Source of the DNA: Hemicentrotus pulcherrimus
Lineage: Eukaryota > Echinodermata > Echinoidea > Camarodonta > Strongylocentrotidae
DNA length: 64,000 bases
Assembly: GCA_003118195.1 (NCBI GenBank)
Contig: BEXV01001154.1
Location: 1 to 64,000, forward strand
Reading direction: 5' to 3'
Below are positions 37,401 through 52,400 of the stretch, one piece after another. Under the pieces are notes generated by a model. That model worked only from the letters and a program-made list of their open reading frames with translations. It was not told where the DNA came from and made no database searches. The first letter of the stretch is position 1. Every line of letters starts with the position of its first letter. Both the position numbers and the translations under genes were made by a program.

Positions 37401-40400
37401 GATAGAGGGTCTGATCTTCCAGTTTGTCGTAGAGTGTCCGAACGTTGAAGTCCTCCAGGAGTGTGGGATTGCCTGAGGCCATCCCTGACACAGCAACAGC
37501 CGAGGTGCTGGCTACAGTGGTACCTGCAATCAGCTCCTCCCTGTGTGAGGCAATACAAGAGAAAACGTCAGAGGTCAGTCTTGGATGTTGCAATTGCTGA
37601 GCCGATGTCAACGGTTCAACCTAAAATCAGGACCATCTCTTTGTACCTAACCGACTTTTAAATTCTCAAATTCCCAAAGTCTAAATGCAGGGATATATGG
37701 TTCCTGTGGGTAAAAACCCATTCCTCATTTGCTATGTATTGAAACTTAAGACTAAGAGATTTGAAGCATTATGTTCTACACACATTTTACGTATGGCACT
37801 CTGCTGCTTGTTCCACTAGTATATTATAGTGGGCAGGATTAATATTTATGAAAATAACATGAGCTGTCTAAGCATTGTAAGAACATTTTTATGCCCAATC
37901 GCTATTGATCGTAATGGAAAAAATGGATGTAAACCATTATGGATCAAATCAAGCATTACTATTTAATGCAAGTTCATCTGTATTGGTGATGTATGTTTGA
38001 GGAATTAACTTTATGTCTCAAGACAACTCTTTAATTCCAATTTTCTCAGATGTTCCACATCAGTGCCTTCAAACCTTCTCTCAGAGGGGGGGGGGGGGGG
38101 NGGGGAGACATGTTCTGAATATCTTCAATCTGATATTATTGCTAATCATGTCAGAATGGCCAAGTTGGGTCATATTACTATAAAAGGCTGGATCTGAACA
38201 GCTGAAGTTTTGGAGCCAAAGATTGTTTGCATTGACACCAACAAAGTGATTCTCCAACATAAGTCAAACTCTGTCCACTGACCGTTCGTGATCCTTGTAT
38301 TGGAGATAGGTGGGGATCTTGGGCGGGGCGCCTAGGGCGCGGTACTTGGGTTTCCAGGCCTTCATTGGGTAGATACCGGCATCCTTGGGTCTCCAGACGA
38401 TGACAGCGATCACCAGCATTATGATACAAGCACCAAGGAAAGCAAGCATACCTGTCAAATAATATATATGAACAAACGTTTTAAAATGGACTGCACTACT
38501 TTTAGCTACTTTTAGCTATTGACTATTGAATGACTACTGATGTCCTTTAAAGACATTAATCTACATTTGCCACACTCTACATAGGTGTGGATAATGGGTA
38601 CCTGGCAGGAATTAATTCCTTGAAATGCTAGAGCCCCATATAATGGCAGCCATGCTAAATCCAGGGTAATAATTGAGGAGCGCCAGGAGTGTCAAATCTG
38701 ACAGACACAAGCACTATACAAGAACCCATTATTATTATTATTATTCTTTCACTCCCATAGGCAATGGGTTTAAATTCCACCTTACCGATTATAAGACCCC
38801 AGTCTGGTTCCTCGTTGACGTTGTTGGTCTTGCTGACGTCCTGCAGGACCAGGTTAGCTGGGTTGGACGGTCCGATCCTGATGGAATCGCAGGAGACATC
38901 CTGCTCCTGGACGGCCACTATGATCTCCCAGCTGGGCTCCTGCGCATCGCCGATGACATAGCGTCCTGGTTCGGTGAAGACGTGGGCGAAGAACGATATG
39001 GACACGTTGGTGTTGAGGATGTAGAAGCGCAGGTCGCGGAACTCGCTGTAGTCGAAGGTCGGGTTGGTGTTGAACAAGTGGTCCTTCTGGTAGACGGGGT
39101 AGTTGCTGAGGGAGCGGTTGGTGTGGTCAATGTTGACCCGGAAGAGGATGAGGTCTTCAAGCTCCAGGCACACCAGGGGGTTCTCAATACCACTCACCCC
39201 GGTGGTCGACTGGGTGGAGAGGAGGCGACGACGTGATGAGTTGGTGGCTCCGATGGAGTAGTTCATGGTGGTGTAGGAGTCGGACGTGGTATACAACGGC
39301 GTGGTCACAATCACTGTGGAATCTGCAGGGAGCAAAGGCATTAAAGAAACATTAGAATGAAAAAATGCAGTCCAGTCAATTTTATTTCAGACGTGTATAC
39401 CAAACTACATGTGTACTTTTAAAATGGGCCCACTTGCTAAACAATTGTACCAACAGAAAACTTTCTTAGTGTAAGGTGCTAAAAAAAAAATAACCTTTCC
39501 CAAACTCATACTTGATGATTTTTTTGATGATTTACTTAGAAGGTAGACTTCTTGTGCCATATTCAATTCAGTATGTGGCTTAAATCAGTATTTCACTTAG
39601 CATTTTATTTAGCTAGTAATATGTTGTAACATGTATTCAGATCACATCTCAGCATTAAATATTATATGTGCGCCAATCAAGGCCTTCAAAATAATTGGGG
39701 CTGTTCTAACTTTAATGTATAAAACTTAGCTAAAGGCTTCAACTGAATAATAAAGTTGGATAAGTATCTTATGAGAGTCGAAAACTAAATAAAATACTAA
39801 GTAAATACAGTCTTACCAGCTTTATTGACCATCTGTATAGAAAGACCACCTGTCCACAAAGACCACAATTTTTGTGTGCCTTGAAAATAGTTTCTCAATA
39901 AAACATGTACTAAAGGAACCTGTACATAACGCCCAGCTTCCTATAAAGACTTTTCTTGTCTCCCTTGGGTGGTCTTTAGAGACAGGTTTCACTGTACTCA
40001 CCTTCTGATGTGAAAGCATCGACATCGGACACATCTTTGGGAATAACGCAGGTGGTACCGGTTGGAGATGTTTCGCACATCTCAGTTTTCTTCTGGCCCG
40101 TTGTATGAACGTTAGGTCCGATGGTTCCTGACAAGGACTGTTTGGAGAGAGAATTGATTTTATTAACGGTATTTGTGTGATTACTGATTGCTTAGCCACT
40201 TTAAGAAAAAATTATCTAAAATTTTCAGATGAATATAATGTTTGCCACATTAATGATCATCTGTTTCATCAGAAATCACAACTAATATCATTATATCTGC
40301 CACTATCATCACCATAGTCAGATCACTGTCATTTCAATCACATCATCATGATGACCATTATCATGATGATCATTATCATAACCATCATCGTCATGATCAT

Positions 40401-43400
40401 AATCATCACAATCAGTATCATGAGTACAATGATGATGATGGTCATCAGAATCATCTTCAGCACCATCAAATTGTTGTCATCATCAGCAAATCATCATCAT
40501 TTGTTCATCTTTTTCACAATCATCATTACCACCACCAACATTAAAAACACAATAATTCTCCTCCCAAATTAATAATTTCTAAATCATCTACATCTCATCC
40601 TCTTTCAAGTTTTGAATAGGATGGCAGCACACTCGAGAAGAACGTTGATATGGCTACCCTGGGTAAACAAAGGAATTATTATAAATACCTACTTTGTGAC
40701 ATCCATACCCCATTTCTTTTGACAGAATGGAAGATAACTGTGCCTCAATCCCACACCCCTCCTCTCCACAAAACATAATAGGGACTTTTAGATTTGCGTG
40801 GACTGATACATGTGACGTCCATTCAAATCAGTGCATTAGAAGCACGTCGATCGTGGCATAGACCTATTGTCTTCGTGTGAATCTAAAAGTCCCTATTCTT
40901 AATCTGTTCAGAGCCAGAAGGGCCATTAATAAACTCATATACATGTACCTCCAACACAGAGTTAACACCCTTCTCGCTCTGAACAGAGGGTATCCTCATT
41001 CTTACCTTGGTTATGGTGTTTCCATATCCATCAGTGGAGCTCAAACTCAGGACGCCGTTGACATCGACAGAAGCCATGGTCGACGGCATGTTAGCCGTGC
41101 AGTTCGAATCACAGATTTCTGCCACTGTGGTGTACTGATTACATTCGCACCTGAAAATAAATGCAGGATGGAAACATCAAATTGGCAACTCTCTAAAAAG
41201 CCTTGTTCAAATACGATGCAGAAAAATGCTGCAGTTTTTAATAGTATGATGACATACTAAAAGTGGAGTATGCTACACAATTCTGTACCTTACGACACAG
41301 AGGTAAGTAAATATGCATACGATCTTTGTTGTGCACAGTTTTCATCTGTTGACACGTTGGAATGAAAACTGCTGTGGCTTTACAAATTTGAATAAATAAA
41401 TGAAAAGACCATATCACACATCAAGATTAAGACAAATTCTTTTTGAAAGCTCATATTTTCTCATTAAAATGTGTTCTGTTTCTGTTGTTGTTTTCTTCCC
41501 AATAAATGCAATTACAAGTTAGCCCAGGCTTCAGTGTCTTTTAGATATGATATGGATACCTCCGCCCCTGCCAAACAAAATTAAAACAAAAGAAAAACAA
41601 ATAATTTCAAAAATAAAATCATAGCAGCAAAATCGATTAATAAAAGGCCAGTTTACTTCCTTCTTCTGTATCCTGTAACACATAGATAAGTATTGGGCTT
41701 TCTTACATGCAGCTACATTGTCTTTTCTTACCCATTTGCCATTCATTCACCTATGAAAATGTATTTATTTTGCCCTGATAGTTTTCAATGTCTTTTACTA
41801 CATACTGCAAGAAGGTGGACTTCAATGGTCTAAAGCTGTACATGTAAATATTAACCAGGAAATGCAACTGCAAAATAACATACTTTCCAAGATCCACATT
41901 GTACGTTCCACCGCTACCAAGAGTACACGCCACCGAACAGTCCGCTTCCGCCGGGTCCACACACTCGCGGGTGCTGGCATCGCGGGTCTGCGAGAGCTCG
42001 CACCTGGTGTCGACCCTTGGCTGGCAGTCACCGTCGCCGTTGCCCTCCTGCTGTTCCTGATCAGTCTCGTCGTAGAAGACGTAGCCCGACTGGCATTCGC
42101 AGGATCCATCAAGGATCTGGAAGGATCGGTAGAGGCCGTTGCATGTGCAGGTTGCGCTTCCTAGGAATTAAAGGTTGTAAGGACTAATTATAGATCACAA
42201 ATTTCAACCAATTGTCTTTCATATTTACATACTTTCAATCCTTCCGCAGTGATTCAGAACTTCCAGCTTTAAAATGTTGTACTTAAACCAAGACAATCAT
42301 CGTTTTTGATACACTATGGGCAATCTCAAATTTAAGAACTTCCTATACTTGTGAACAAGCCCTCCAAGCCCAATGTCATACCTGGTACTGCACTTGAGGC
42401 ACTTCCACACGGCCTACAGGCTGTCTGGGCACCCAAGTTGTTGTAGGTGTTCGTGGGGCAGTCCACGCACTGATCCTCGCTGTACGCTTGGACTTGGTTT
42501 CCGAACGTTCCGGGTGGGCATGGTGTCGGTGCCGAGGAATTGGCCGGGCAGTAGTAGCCTTCTTCACACGGGTAGTCTTGAGGGTTGCCCGTACCTGGAG
42601 TAGATATTGGGAAAACTTGTTTTACTTGAACAGCGAGAGTGAGGTTTGTTTTCCACTCAAGGCTTTAAGTGGAAGAAACATTAACTGAGAAATTGTGAAT
42701 ATACATGCAGTTTTATGAAATGACGTTCCTAAATAAATTAAGAGTAGTAAGACAATCAACCAATTAAAAAAAACTATGTGAGCAATTTCTTTTTGATAAA
42801 GTCTAATAACATATAATGTCAACGTTTATGCAATGTTTCCTCCCTCTTTTTCCTATTTTTGTTATCTTAAGCTATCAATATTTCAATAAATACGCTTACT
42901 GCAATAACCCTAGTCCTTTTCAAAAGCATTTTTGTCATGCCACTAAGCACTTCTAATATTAAATAAATAACAAGCATACCTGCCGACCTTTCAAAGCAAA
43001 AATTAAGAATCCCTCAAGGCAAAATTAAGAATACATTCATTTTGTATAATTTTTACATAGAAGTTGTGACAAAAGAGAGGAATCTAGGATCCATAATATT
43101 AGTTGGAGGGCCAACAAAATTAGGAATCATTCCTTCAAAAATAAGAATTGTTGGCATCTCTGAACAAGTATCTCATTTTTCTACAGCAATCCAGATCTCA
43201 TTACCTTCGGGGCAGTAGTATCCCTCGGGGCAGTCAGCACAGTAGAAACGCTCTGTGTGGTTGCCATAGGTACCCGCAGGGCAGATACGGCAAGATCCTG
43301 CATCGTCGCTGCGTAGGTCGTTATGATTGACTGCCTTGTAGCCTAGGGGGCACGCGAGGGGTACTTCAGTACCCTCTGGACAGTACTTCGGGTAGAAACA

Positions 43401-46400
43401 CCTAGAAAGAATAATGATAGCAATAATAATAATAATGATGACAATAACAAAAACAATAATATAAATAATGAATAAATAATAACGAATGATAAAAAAAATA
43501 ATGATAATGATTTATATTTAAAAAAGAAGAAGATTGATACGGTGCCTTTTCCAGAGAATGCAACACCGTGATACAAAAATACAATGTAGGTTGACAATTC
43601 GAGAAATAAGAAAGTAGGAGTAGGTACAATGTTTTGTCAAGGGTCAAAGTTGGGAATTGGGTTTGTATTAAAAACTGTCCTAAGGGCACAAGTTGTACAA
43701 TTAAAGGAAGGGGGGGGGCTTACGTGGTTGGTGCAAATGATCCAATAGGGCAGTAATAGCCTCCTGGACAGATAGGGGGTTCCCCAGTCACTCCTTCGCA
43801 GTAGTGTCCTCCTCGGCATGTCACTTCAATTGCGGCTCCTAAGTGGGACATACAGAAAGCAGATAGGGTGAATGATCAGAAACACAAGATATAGAAATGA
43901 AAGAAAGTACAAACCGCCCATTTCATAAAAACTATCAGACTTAAACACGTTTGACAGTAATGTCTGTGCGCACCTAGTTGCCCAGGGCCAGTTGATTTTT
44001 TATTTACCCTGCACAACACCAGGAACTCTAGGTATTGTGGATGGGGAATACTTAACCAGCTGGCCCTGCGTAGCTAAGATGTGCATGAACATTACGGTGG
44101 AATGTCCTCAAGACAACTTTTACTCAATAACCCTTGTCGTAGAGTATAAAAAAAAAATCTCAAATGGTAAATAAGCTGATCATATTCACTTGTTACTACA
44201 CGTACTATCGATCGGATCTTTAAACATAAGATTCAAATAATAACAAACAAAACAGCTGATTTGTTTCAAGAGTATCCTATCAAACTGAAAGAGGAACAAT
44301 GACAGAAGAAATCAATTAAACTTTGGTCTCACCTTCAGGGCACTCATACGTTGGTCGACACGGTATGCCATGGACGTTGATAGTATCATTGGGACAGTAG
44401 TATCCCGGCGTACACAGAGGGCAGTCTTCGTTGCTGACCCGAGCCTCGGTGGTGCTCATGCGTCCTCCGGTGCAAGGCTCAGGCTCAGTCGTGGCTTCCT
44501 CACAGTAGTGACCCACAGGGCATGGGTAGTAGGTGTAGTTAGTCATGCCTGGACAAGAAAATGGATAGTTAGCAGGACCATAGAAGTACATGTACATACT
44601 GTACATAGGTGAAGTATCAGCAATACTTTTCATGGTGGAGATACCAATTTGTAGATAATTTTGCAGGGTTACGCTATGTAATTCTTTTGGAGGAATGAGA
44701 GTCCCGAAAAGGTCTGGTTAGCTCCACTAAAAGCTCTGGTTAGCTCCACTAAAAGCTCTTGGTTCTCAACTTTTTTGATCAATATGTAGTCTCGATTAAA
44801 ACATGAGGTATTACATACTTTTACATAACTATGTGAAACAAAATGGGTATCTGAACAAATATAGGCAGGAATCTATTTTTTTTAATACCCCAAAAATACA
44901 AACCAATAAAAATCTGAAATTTTTAAAGAAAATAAATTCTAGTTTATTAAAACATATATCAACTGCAGTTGTTGAGCAGAAATGACTATTTGAATAGAGT
45001 TGTCAATCTAGAAAGTTTATCAAATATCTAACAAGTAATTCATTAAGAAAAGCCACAAATATTCATTGGATTTACATCCTGCTTTTTTCAAGAGGATGCA
45101 ATATGCTGTCCCTTTAAAGTCCAAGGAAAAATTTAGAAGAATTAAGAAGAATACACCAGATGCTAGGACATACATTTTAATTTGTGTCTTTTGAACAACA
45201 AAAAGCATAAACAAATTTCAATCAACTTGTGAGTCTCTGTTTCTTGTGACAGAATAGATCATGGCATTTTACCTGTTTCGTTACAGAAGTAGCCAGGCTC
45301 ACAGTTGAAGCAGTCCTGCATGCTTGAAGCTCCCTCAACGTCCCGATAATGATAGAGAGGGCACACGATGGGTGCGAGCCCCTCCAAACAGTAGTGGCCC
45401 AGGGGGCATGGGTAGAGGGTAGGGTCGCCTGTGTGAGAGGTAAAGAAATGACTTGTTATGATGTTGTGAAGTCATCCAGTCATCAAGGAATTAAAAAAAA
45501 TACTAAAATAGCAATTAGCAAAGCTTGTGTCACATGTATTTTTTCCCCCTTATCCTCAAGCGAGGTTTTTATTTCCATAATTTCAACACATATTTACATT
45601 AATAATTCAATGATTGAGTGTCACATGTATATTTCAACGAACTAATGACAGCTGCAAATGTATCAGGATCCTATGGCTTTTGAGTCCTATCAACAGGACT
45701 GAATTCATAAGGTGACAACAATAAATTTTTCACACATCAAATCTTTGTCAAATCTATTGGCGATGGTGCACAAGATTATTTCAGGCCAGGTTTTTTTAAT
45801 GGAAAATGCATGTTATCCTAAAAATATCCAACCAAAATGGGTCATAAACCAGAACAGAAGTGAAGTTCAGGGTTTCATACTCATTAAATTGATTATTCAT
45901 GTATTCATGTCTTTTTAGTGCTTTTGACCATTCTAAATCATTATTTGTTTTCAATACTAGTACTTGTATTCGTCTATTTTGTCTGTACTAGTACTTGTCT
46001 ATTCTTGCTTCAAGATTGTTTTTGTTTGTGTGTCTGTTGAATGGACTAGAAAGTTTTGAATGGACTAGTTTCCTTGCACCAATCCACCTACCTTCAAGAC
46101 AGTAGCTCCCAGCAATACAGGGATAACAATCTTCCTCCACACTCCCAAAGTACTCAGCCCTATAGGTGTAATTCCTGCAGGGGATCGCATCCGTCGTTCC
46201 CTCTGGACAATAGTGGCTGAGAGGGCAGGGACCGGCACAGGTGGTGTTGGCCTCGCACTGGGTCTTGTCGACGTCGTACAAGGGGAAAGTCCCGTTGGGC
46301 GTGACCTCTGAACTGGAGCTTAAGCACAGATAGCCCTGGGAGCAGTCGCCCTGCAGCTGGCCTCCTCTGTACAGGGACGGAAGAGGGTCAAAGGTCAATG

Positions 46401-49400
46401 TTATTTCGCTATTAAAGCCCCACTGTAGTACTTATAGCTTCTTGCTCCCTCTATATAGAAAACCATGATGCCTAATCGGTGCCCGTTGGTCTCCCATGAT
46501 CCTTTTTTTCTTATGTTAATTGAGAGCTGATTTGATGAGACAACCACCTCTCCGGTGACCTTGCAGGGTGGTCTAATCACTCCTGTACACTAGTACAGAT
46601 GTACTGTGGATGACGTGATTCATGGTTACAGTTCTGCCACAGCACTGATGTTAAGGAGAGACATTTATCTGCATTTGCCACTCTTAACCCAGTTGCTAAA
46701 TGGGTAGCTTGCTTTAATTCTTTACTCCATGTGTCAGTGGGGTGTCCAAGAAGTTAGACTAATGAGGGGTTCATGGTATGGCCTCCATATGTTGACTTAA
46801 GTCAATGCTTAGTCTCTATTTATAAAGAAATATGAGCAGGATGTCTAGGAAGACTACCTCTCTATAGTGGCCACTTTTTGTTTTTGTTTCGTGGCCTTGA
46901 TAAACTGGTTTGAATGTTCTTACACAAAAGGCCGCATTGCATTTAGCCATGAACACAATACGATTACCCTTAATATTGGCCTTTTCTTGTCTAGTTTGTT
47001 TTGGCTTTTGCGCCCTTCAAAATGGCTGAAGAACTTTACCCTTAAACTGACAACCAAAACGGTCTGATGATAGCAATCAATAGTTAATGAACTTTCAATG
47101 TTTTTTGTCATCATCCCATCAATTGAACAAACCAAACCAAACCAAACACTTGACTTACCGGCAGTACTGCCCAGCAAGACAGGGCAAGCACTCATACTCT
47201 GATTGCAAGCCTGTGTCGTTAGGATAGGTGAAAGTTCCATCAGGGCACGGGATTGGTGTCTGTGTAGCTGTAAAAAAAAAACAGACGGATAAATTGTGCA
47301 TTCAAAATTACTATCGAGCTAATAAACTGTTCAAATTATGAGACGGTGAAAGAGAAATACTATGTTAATTCAGGTACAAATTTAGGTTCATCCTAGAAAA
47401 ATGACAAGAGAAAAAAGACAGGACTTATACACGGTATAACATCCAAAGCAACGAGACATGTAAAGTAAAGACAAAAAGAATGATGACTTAGGAAACAATT
47501 GAGGATACAATACTTATGCTAATCAACTGCCTTTAAATTGGCAACTCCTGAATAGAAATGCAGGCACAACTGAGAAAGACAAAGCCACACAAGAACTGTT
47601 ACCCTATCCAGGACCCTAACCTTGCCCCTGACCCTACCTTTAATGATAATACCACGCACTGATGCAAGGTGGGGTATTCTGCAGGTAACACTTTGGATGC
47701 TTTCTCAGGCCTCTCTGCACGATCCCTCGTTTGTCACACATGCAATTTTGCACAAAACAGTAGGCTACGATTGACGGAAGGATTGCTTTGTGCAATTGCT
47801 TTTCAAAACTACAAATTTCTGGTCTTGATTAAATGTATGGCAACCCCTTTTACACCAATATAGATTAATCTTATGCTGGGATCAGTTAAATAATCTTGAA
47901 CTCTATGGTTATATCTATCCCATAATAAAAATAACATGGCATAGAAAGATTATCTGTGTGAAGTGTTTAATACATACCCGCTGGACAATAGTTATAAGCT
48001 GGGCACGGCTTTGGATCCGGGAACAGAGAGCTCTGGCAGTAGTACCCAGCCTGGCAAGCAATGCAAGAATCCCTGCCCTTGTCCGGCTGGTAGTTACCAA
48101 CCCCACAAGGCACAGGGGCTGGACTACCCTCAGGACAGTAGTGACCGACTGGACACAGGAACTCCTGCGGGGTCGGGGCCGTGATGGTCTCGTTGGCCGG
48201 GCAGTAGAATCCGGCCGTGCATTCACCCGTTGCGTTAGTCTTGCCTGGAGTATCGCAGTAGAAGCCTCCTGGGCAGGGCAGGCAGTCGTAGACGCCCGCT
48301 GCACCCTCGGTGTATCGGATGGTTCCTGAAGGGCACTGCTCAGGAGCAGGTGTGCCCTCGTCACAGTAATGGCCGACAGGACAAAGTCCGTTCTCAGAAA
48401 ACTCTGAGGTGGCCGTTGGAACCTGATCCACAGCTCCACCCTGGCAGTGGTAACCTGCAGTACATGGTCCTGATGGTGCAAAGAAAAATGATGAAAATTT
48501 GACATATCACAATAAAGTACACTATAAAATCATAGAGAGAGCAAAGGTATGTACACAAACATGTTCATGTACATGTTTTTGTTCGTTCGTTCGAACAAAG
48601 AATATCAAGGAGTACATCATCTAAATAGGAAGATCCTTATTAAGCCAACTGATTGTCTCATCATCAAGCTCTAAAATTCCAGAAGCACAGAAGCACCGTG
48701 AGGGGATTTGTACATGTGTAATATAACAAGTGTCAACTATAAGAGCATAGATTCTTAAGCATAATTTCCATAATTCAATGGTTCAAGGTGTGGGAAGATG
48801 TCCTGAACAATGTCCTGTGGATAGATAAATTGAAAAGAACAGGGATTTTCATAATTTTCTCTTTTGTTATGGGTCTAACGACAGGTTGAGAACTGAGACT
48901 TTACTGTAAAACATGCAGTAAAAAACGTACCTGTGGGCCAGACGTTCCCATAGCCAGCACAGTACTGCCCAGACACACAGTATGGACACTCCTCCTCTGA
49001 GCTGATACCAGTGATGTTGTTAAATCGGCCAGGAGGACAGGGGACTGGCAGCTGCTCACCAAATACACAGTAGTGACCTACAGGAAGAAATAATATGTGT
49101 GATGATAGTACTTTCAACATCGCTAATAATGCTTGAACATGTAGGGACAATTTTTATTTTTATCAATAATCCCCCAAAAAGGAATTGGCAATCAATCTTT
49201 GTCCAATGTTCAAAATCCAAATATTCAAGTTTTTCTGCTTTGAATAATTATGAAATTTTTAGTTCATCACACAACAGAAGATGAGTTGAAATAGTAAACA
49301 ATATAGAAGTTAAATTGAGCATGTGTTTAAAATGTTTGCAAAGATTATGACGTGCAACAATGCGATTCATCAAGTGCATCCACAGAGAAAAAACATAATT

Positions 49401-52400
49401 TTTCATATTTACATTAGTATAAGCTAAAATTACAGCTTTAGAACTTGTTGACAGTTTCTTAGAATACTCCATTTTGAAATGGGACTATTTAATTGAATAA
49501 TGGTGTGTTTAAAAACAAGAAGTACCAAAGTTGCCAACTTATAAAAGAAGAAACTAAAACTTCATTTAAAAAACTTGCTAATACAATGTATGATTAAGAA
49601 TATTCAAATAAAAAATTGAACTATTACAATAGACTAATGTGGAAAAAACAAAAAAACACCAGTGTTGCCAATTTAAAAAGAAAAAAAATCCTGTTCTATT
49701 ATTTTAGTGATTATGAATAAAGGTGACTCTTTGTACCTGATTTACAGGGCTCTGGCATGGTCATATTGGTGTACAAGCACATCAGACCGTCAGGACAGGT
49801 GGTACAGTTAGCCTGGCCTTCATCGGGTTGATACGTTCCTATGGGGCAACCAAGCTCCTGGGTTACCCCTGAGGGGCAGTAGTGACCGGCCGGGCAGGGG
49901 TAGCCCATTCCGCTATCGCTGGCGGGAGAGCCGGTTGTACTTCCGCCTGTACAGACATAGCTGTTAGGGGGACACAGGAAAAATGAATTGGTTTATTGTA
50001 AAGCGAAATGATTTCCATGCACAAAACTGTTGCAGATAAGTGAAAGTGACGATTAATGAAAGCTACTACAGGTTCATGCCAGAAAACAAGTGAATCCTGC
50101 CACTGCATTTGTGCAACTTTCACAAGTTTCTTACATTGAAAACAGCCAATGTTGGCAATTTGTGACATATTTACAATCTATAAGTAATTTATATGTAGCG
50201 ATAAAAAGTTCATTGTTCATATAATCCCTTGACTTGATCTCTCTACAGTGTTATCTCATCTGAGCGATGGAGTTTAGAGGAGTTCACAGCATATCTCTTT
50301 GATACACGTTTAAGCTCTAAAATTGTTATTCATTGCAATTGTCTATATTTGAAATTTGTCCAAAGTTGATGTGTACATGTACAAGTAAAATCAGTTTGAA
50401 ACACTTGCGTTTTTATCGCCAGTCAAAAACAATGTGATCACTGTTCTACGACGCAGTAATCGCCAAAACAACAACACTGACACTTAGAAAATTGGACGCT
50501 AATTCCTAAATGAGGAAGATGAACTCTAGACATTGGAACTGTTAAAGGTAAATTTTCCTTTTGGATGTGATAAAAGAACTTTCAAATCACTGCTATCAAT
50601 GGATTTATGAATGCATGGCAAGGTCAAATCTTACCCATCATCGCAATCTGGCGCATCGTTAACCCTGATGAAAGCTTGAAGATTACAGTATTTTCCAGCA
50701 GGACACGGGTCGCAGCCCGCTTCCTCGGTCACCCGGACGTTGTTCGAGAATGTCCCAGGTGGGCAGGGCTCAGGGTAGTCAGTCCCGTTGGTGCAGTAGT
50801 ACCCCTTGGGGCAGACGTCGTTGCCAGTGAATGAACTGTTGTCAGCATCGACCTGGAAAGATTTGATTAACAAGAATATACTCACATGCAAGTTGATGTG
50901 TGGGACTCCACTGACAAGATCTACATTTACAAATTCATTAATTTAAGGGAATTCTTGGTAGTCAGTTCCGTTTGAGCAGTAGTACCCCTTGGGGCAGACA
51001 TCGTTGTGTATTGACTTGGTTTTGAACCTGGGACTTCCTAGTTACAAGACCACTGTTCTACTACTGAGTCATGGCACCTCCTCTAATCATTGGATTTAGA
51101 AGTCAATGGATAAAAATGAAAATGAAATGCAACGTACCATGTCATCAACAGGTGTTGGGCTAGATGCCCCGCTAGTGCAATAGAAGCCTGCGTAGCATTC
51201 CCCGGTCGGTGTGGACAACGCTGGCTCCTCACAGTACGAGCCTGCCGTGCACTGTACGCAGTCTTCCAGATCATCGTAACCATCACTGTCACCAAACGTA
51301 CCCTCTGGGCAGGCATTAGTAGTGGATAATCCAGTACCAGGGGGGCAGAAGTACCCCCTAGGGCAAGTCACAGGGGTGGTGACTGGTCCAGCTGTATATC
51401 ATAATGACAGGTATTAGTTTGTGTTGCTGGTATTGGTTTAATTTTTTGTTGTTGCATGAATATGAAAATGATAAAATTGAGCTTTACATCTAATTCAGAC
51501 CGAAGCTAAATAAAAAACAAAACATTAATTACATTAAACGACTNGACGAGGTTTGTCCGCCGGGACAGTAGTAGCCGGGATCACAGTCATTGTCCGGTTC
51601 GGCATTGCCTTCACCTGTACGGATTGGAGTAACAAGATGGAAATATCTCAATTAAACATATGGGTCCTGTTAAAATGAAACTTGTTATCAATGACTAGTT
51701 ACAATACCTTTTATAAGCTACTGAAGTCCTTGCATTTGTATGGATGAGAGCAATTATATAACAGATTTCTGACATTTGTTATTGACAATACGTTTTATGA
51801 AACGTAACAATATCTGTTATAACCTACTGAAATCCTTGCATTTGTTTGGATGAGAGCAAATTTGTTACAGATTTCTGATATTTGTTATTAACAATACGTT
51901 TAGTGAAGGATACAATAAACGTTACAATAATTGCTATAAGCCACTGAAATCCTGGCGTTTGTTTGGCTGAGAGCAATTCTGTAACAGATTTCTGACATTT
52001 GTTATTGACAATACGTTTTATAAAACGTTACAATATCTCTTATAACCTGCTGAAATCCTTGCATTTGTTTGGCCGAGAACAATATTGTAACGGATTTCTG
52101 ACATTTTTTATTGATATTGATGTCAACCCAAGGCCTATGAGAACCAGACAGCCTCCTTCAAATATGACGTGTAAAAACCCTGTGGTTCTATTTTTTGTTA
52201 ATGGTGACATACGTGTAAGAGTAAATATGCTTCAAACTACTGTATCTTATAATACAAAGTTAGTGATGAGGAAGTTCATAGATGAGCTGGAGTGCAAAGG
52301 AAAATGATATGCAAGATGTTGATAAGCCAGGTGAAGTTCATGGTTAACATTACATGTTAAGAAGGCCTTAGAGAACCTTGCTTTGACAGGGAAAATTGTG

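Noticed and set aside
38673..39236. 187-codon plus-strand frame
   Set aside because: Antisense of gene B exon 38786-39322.
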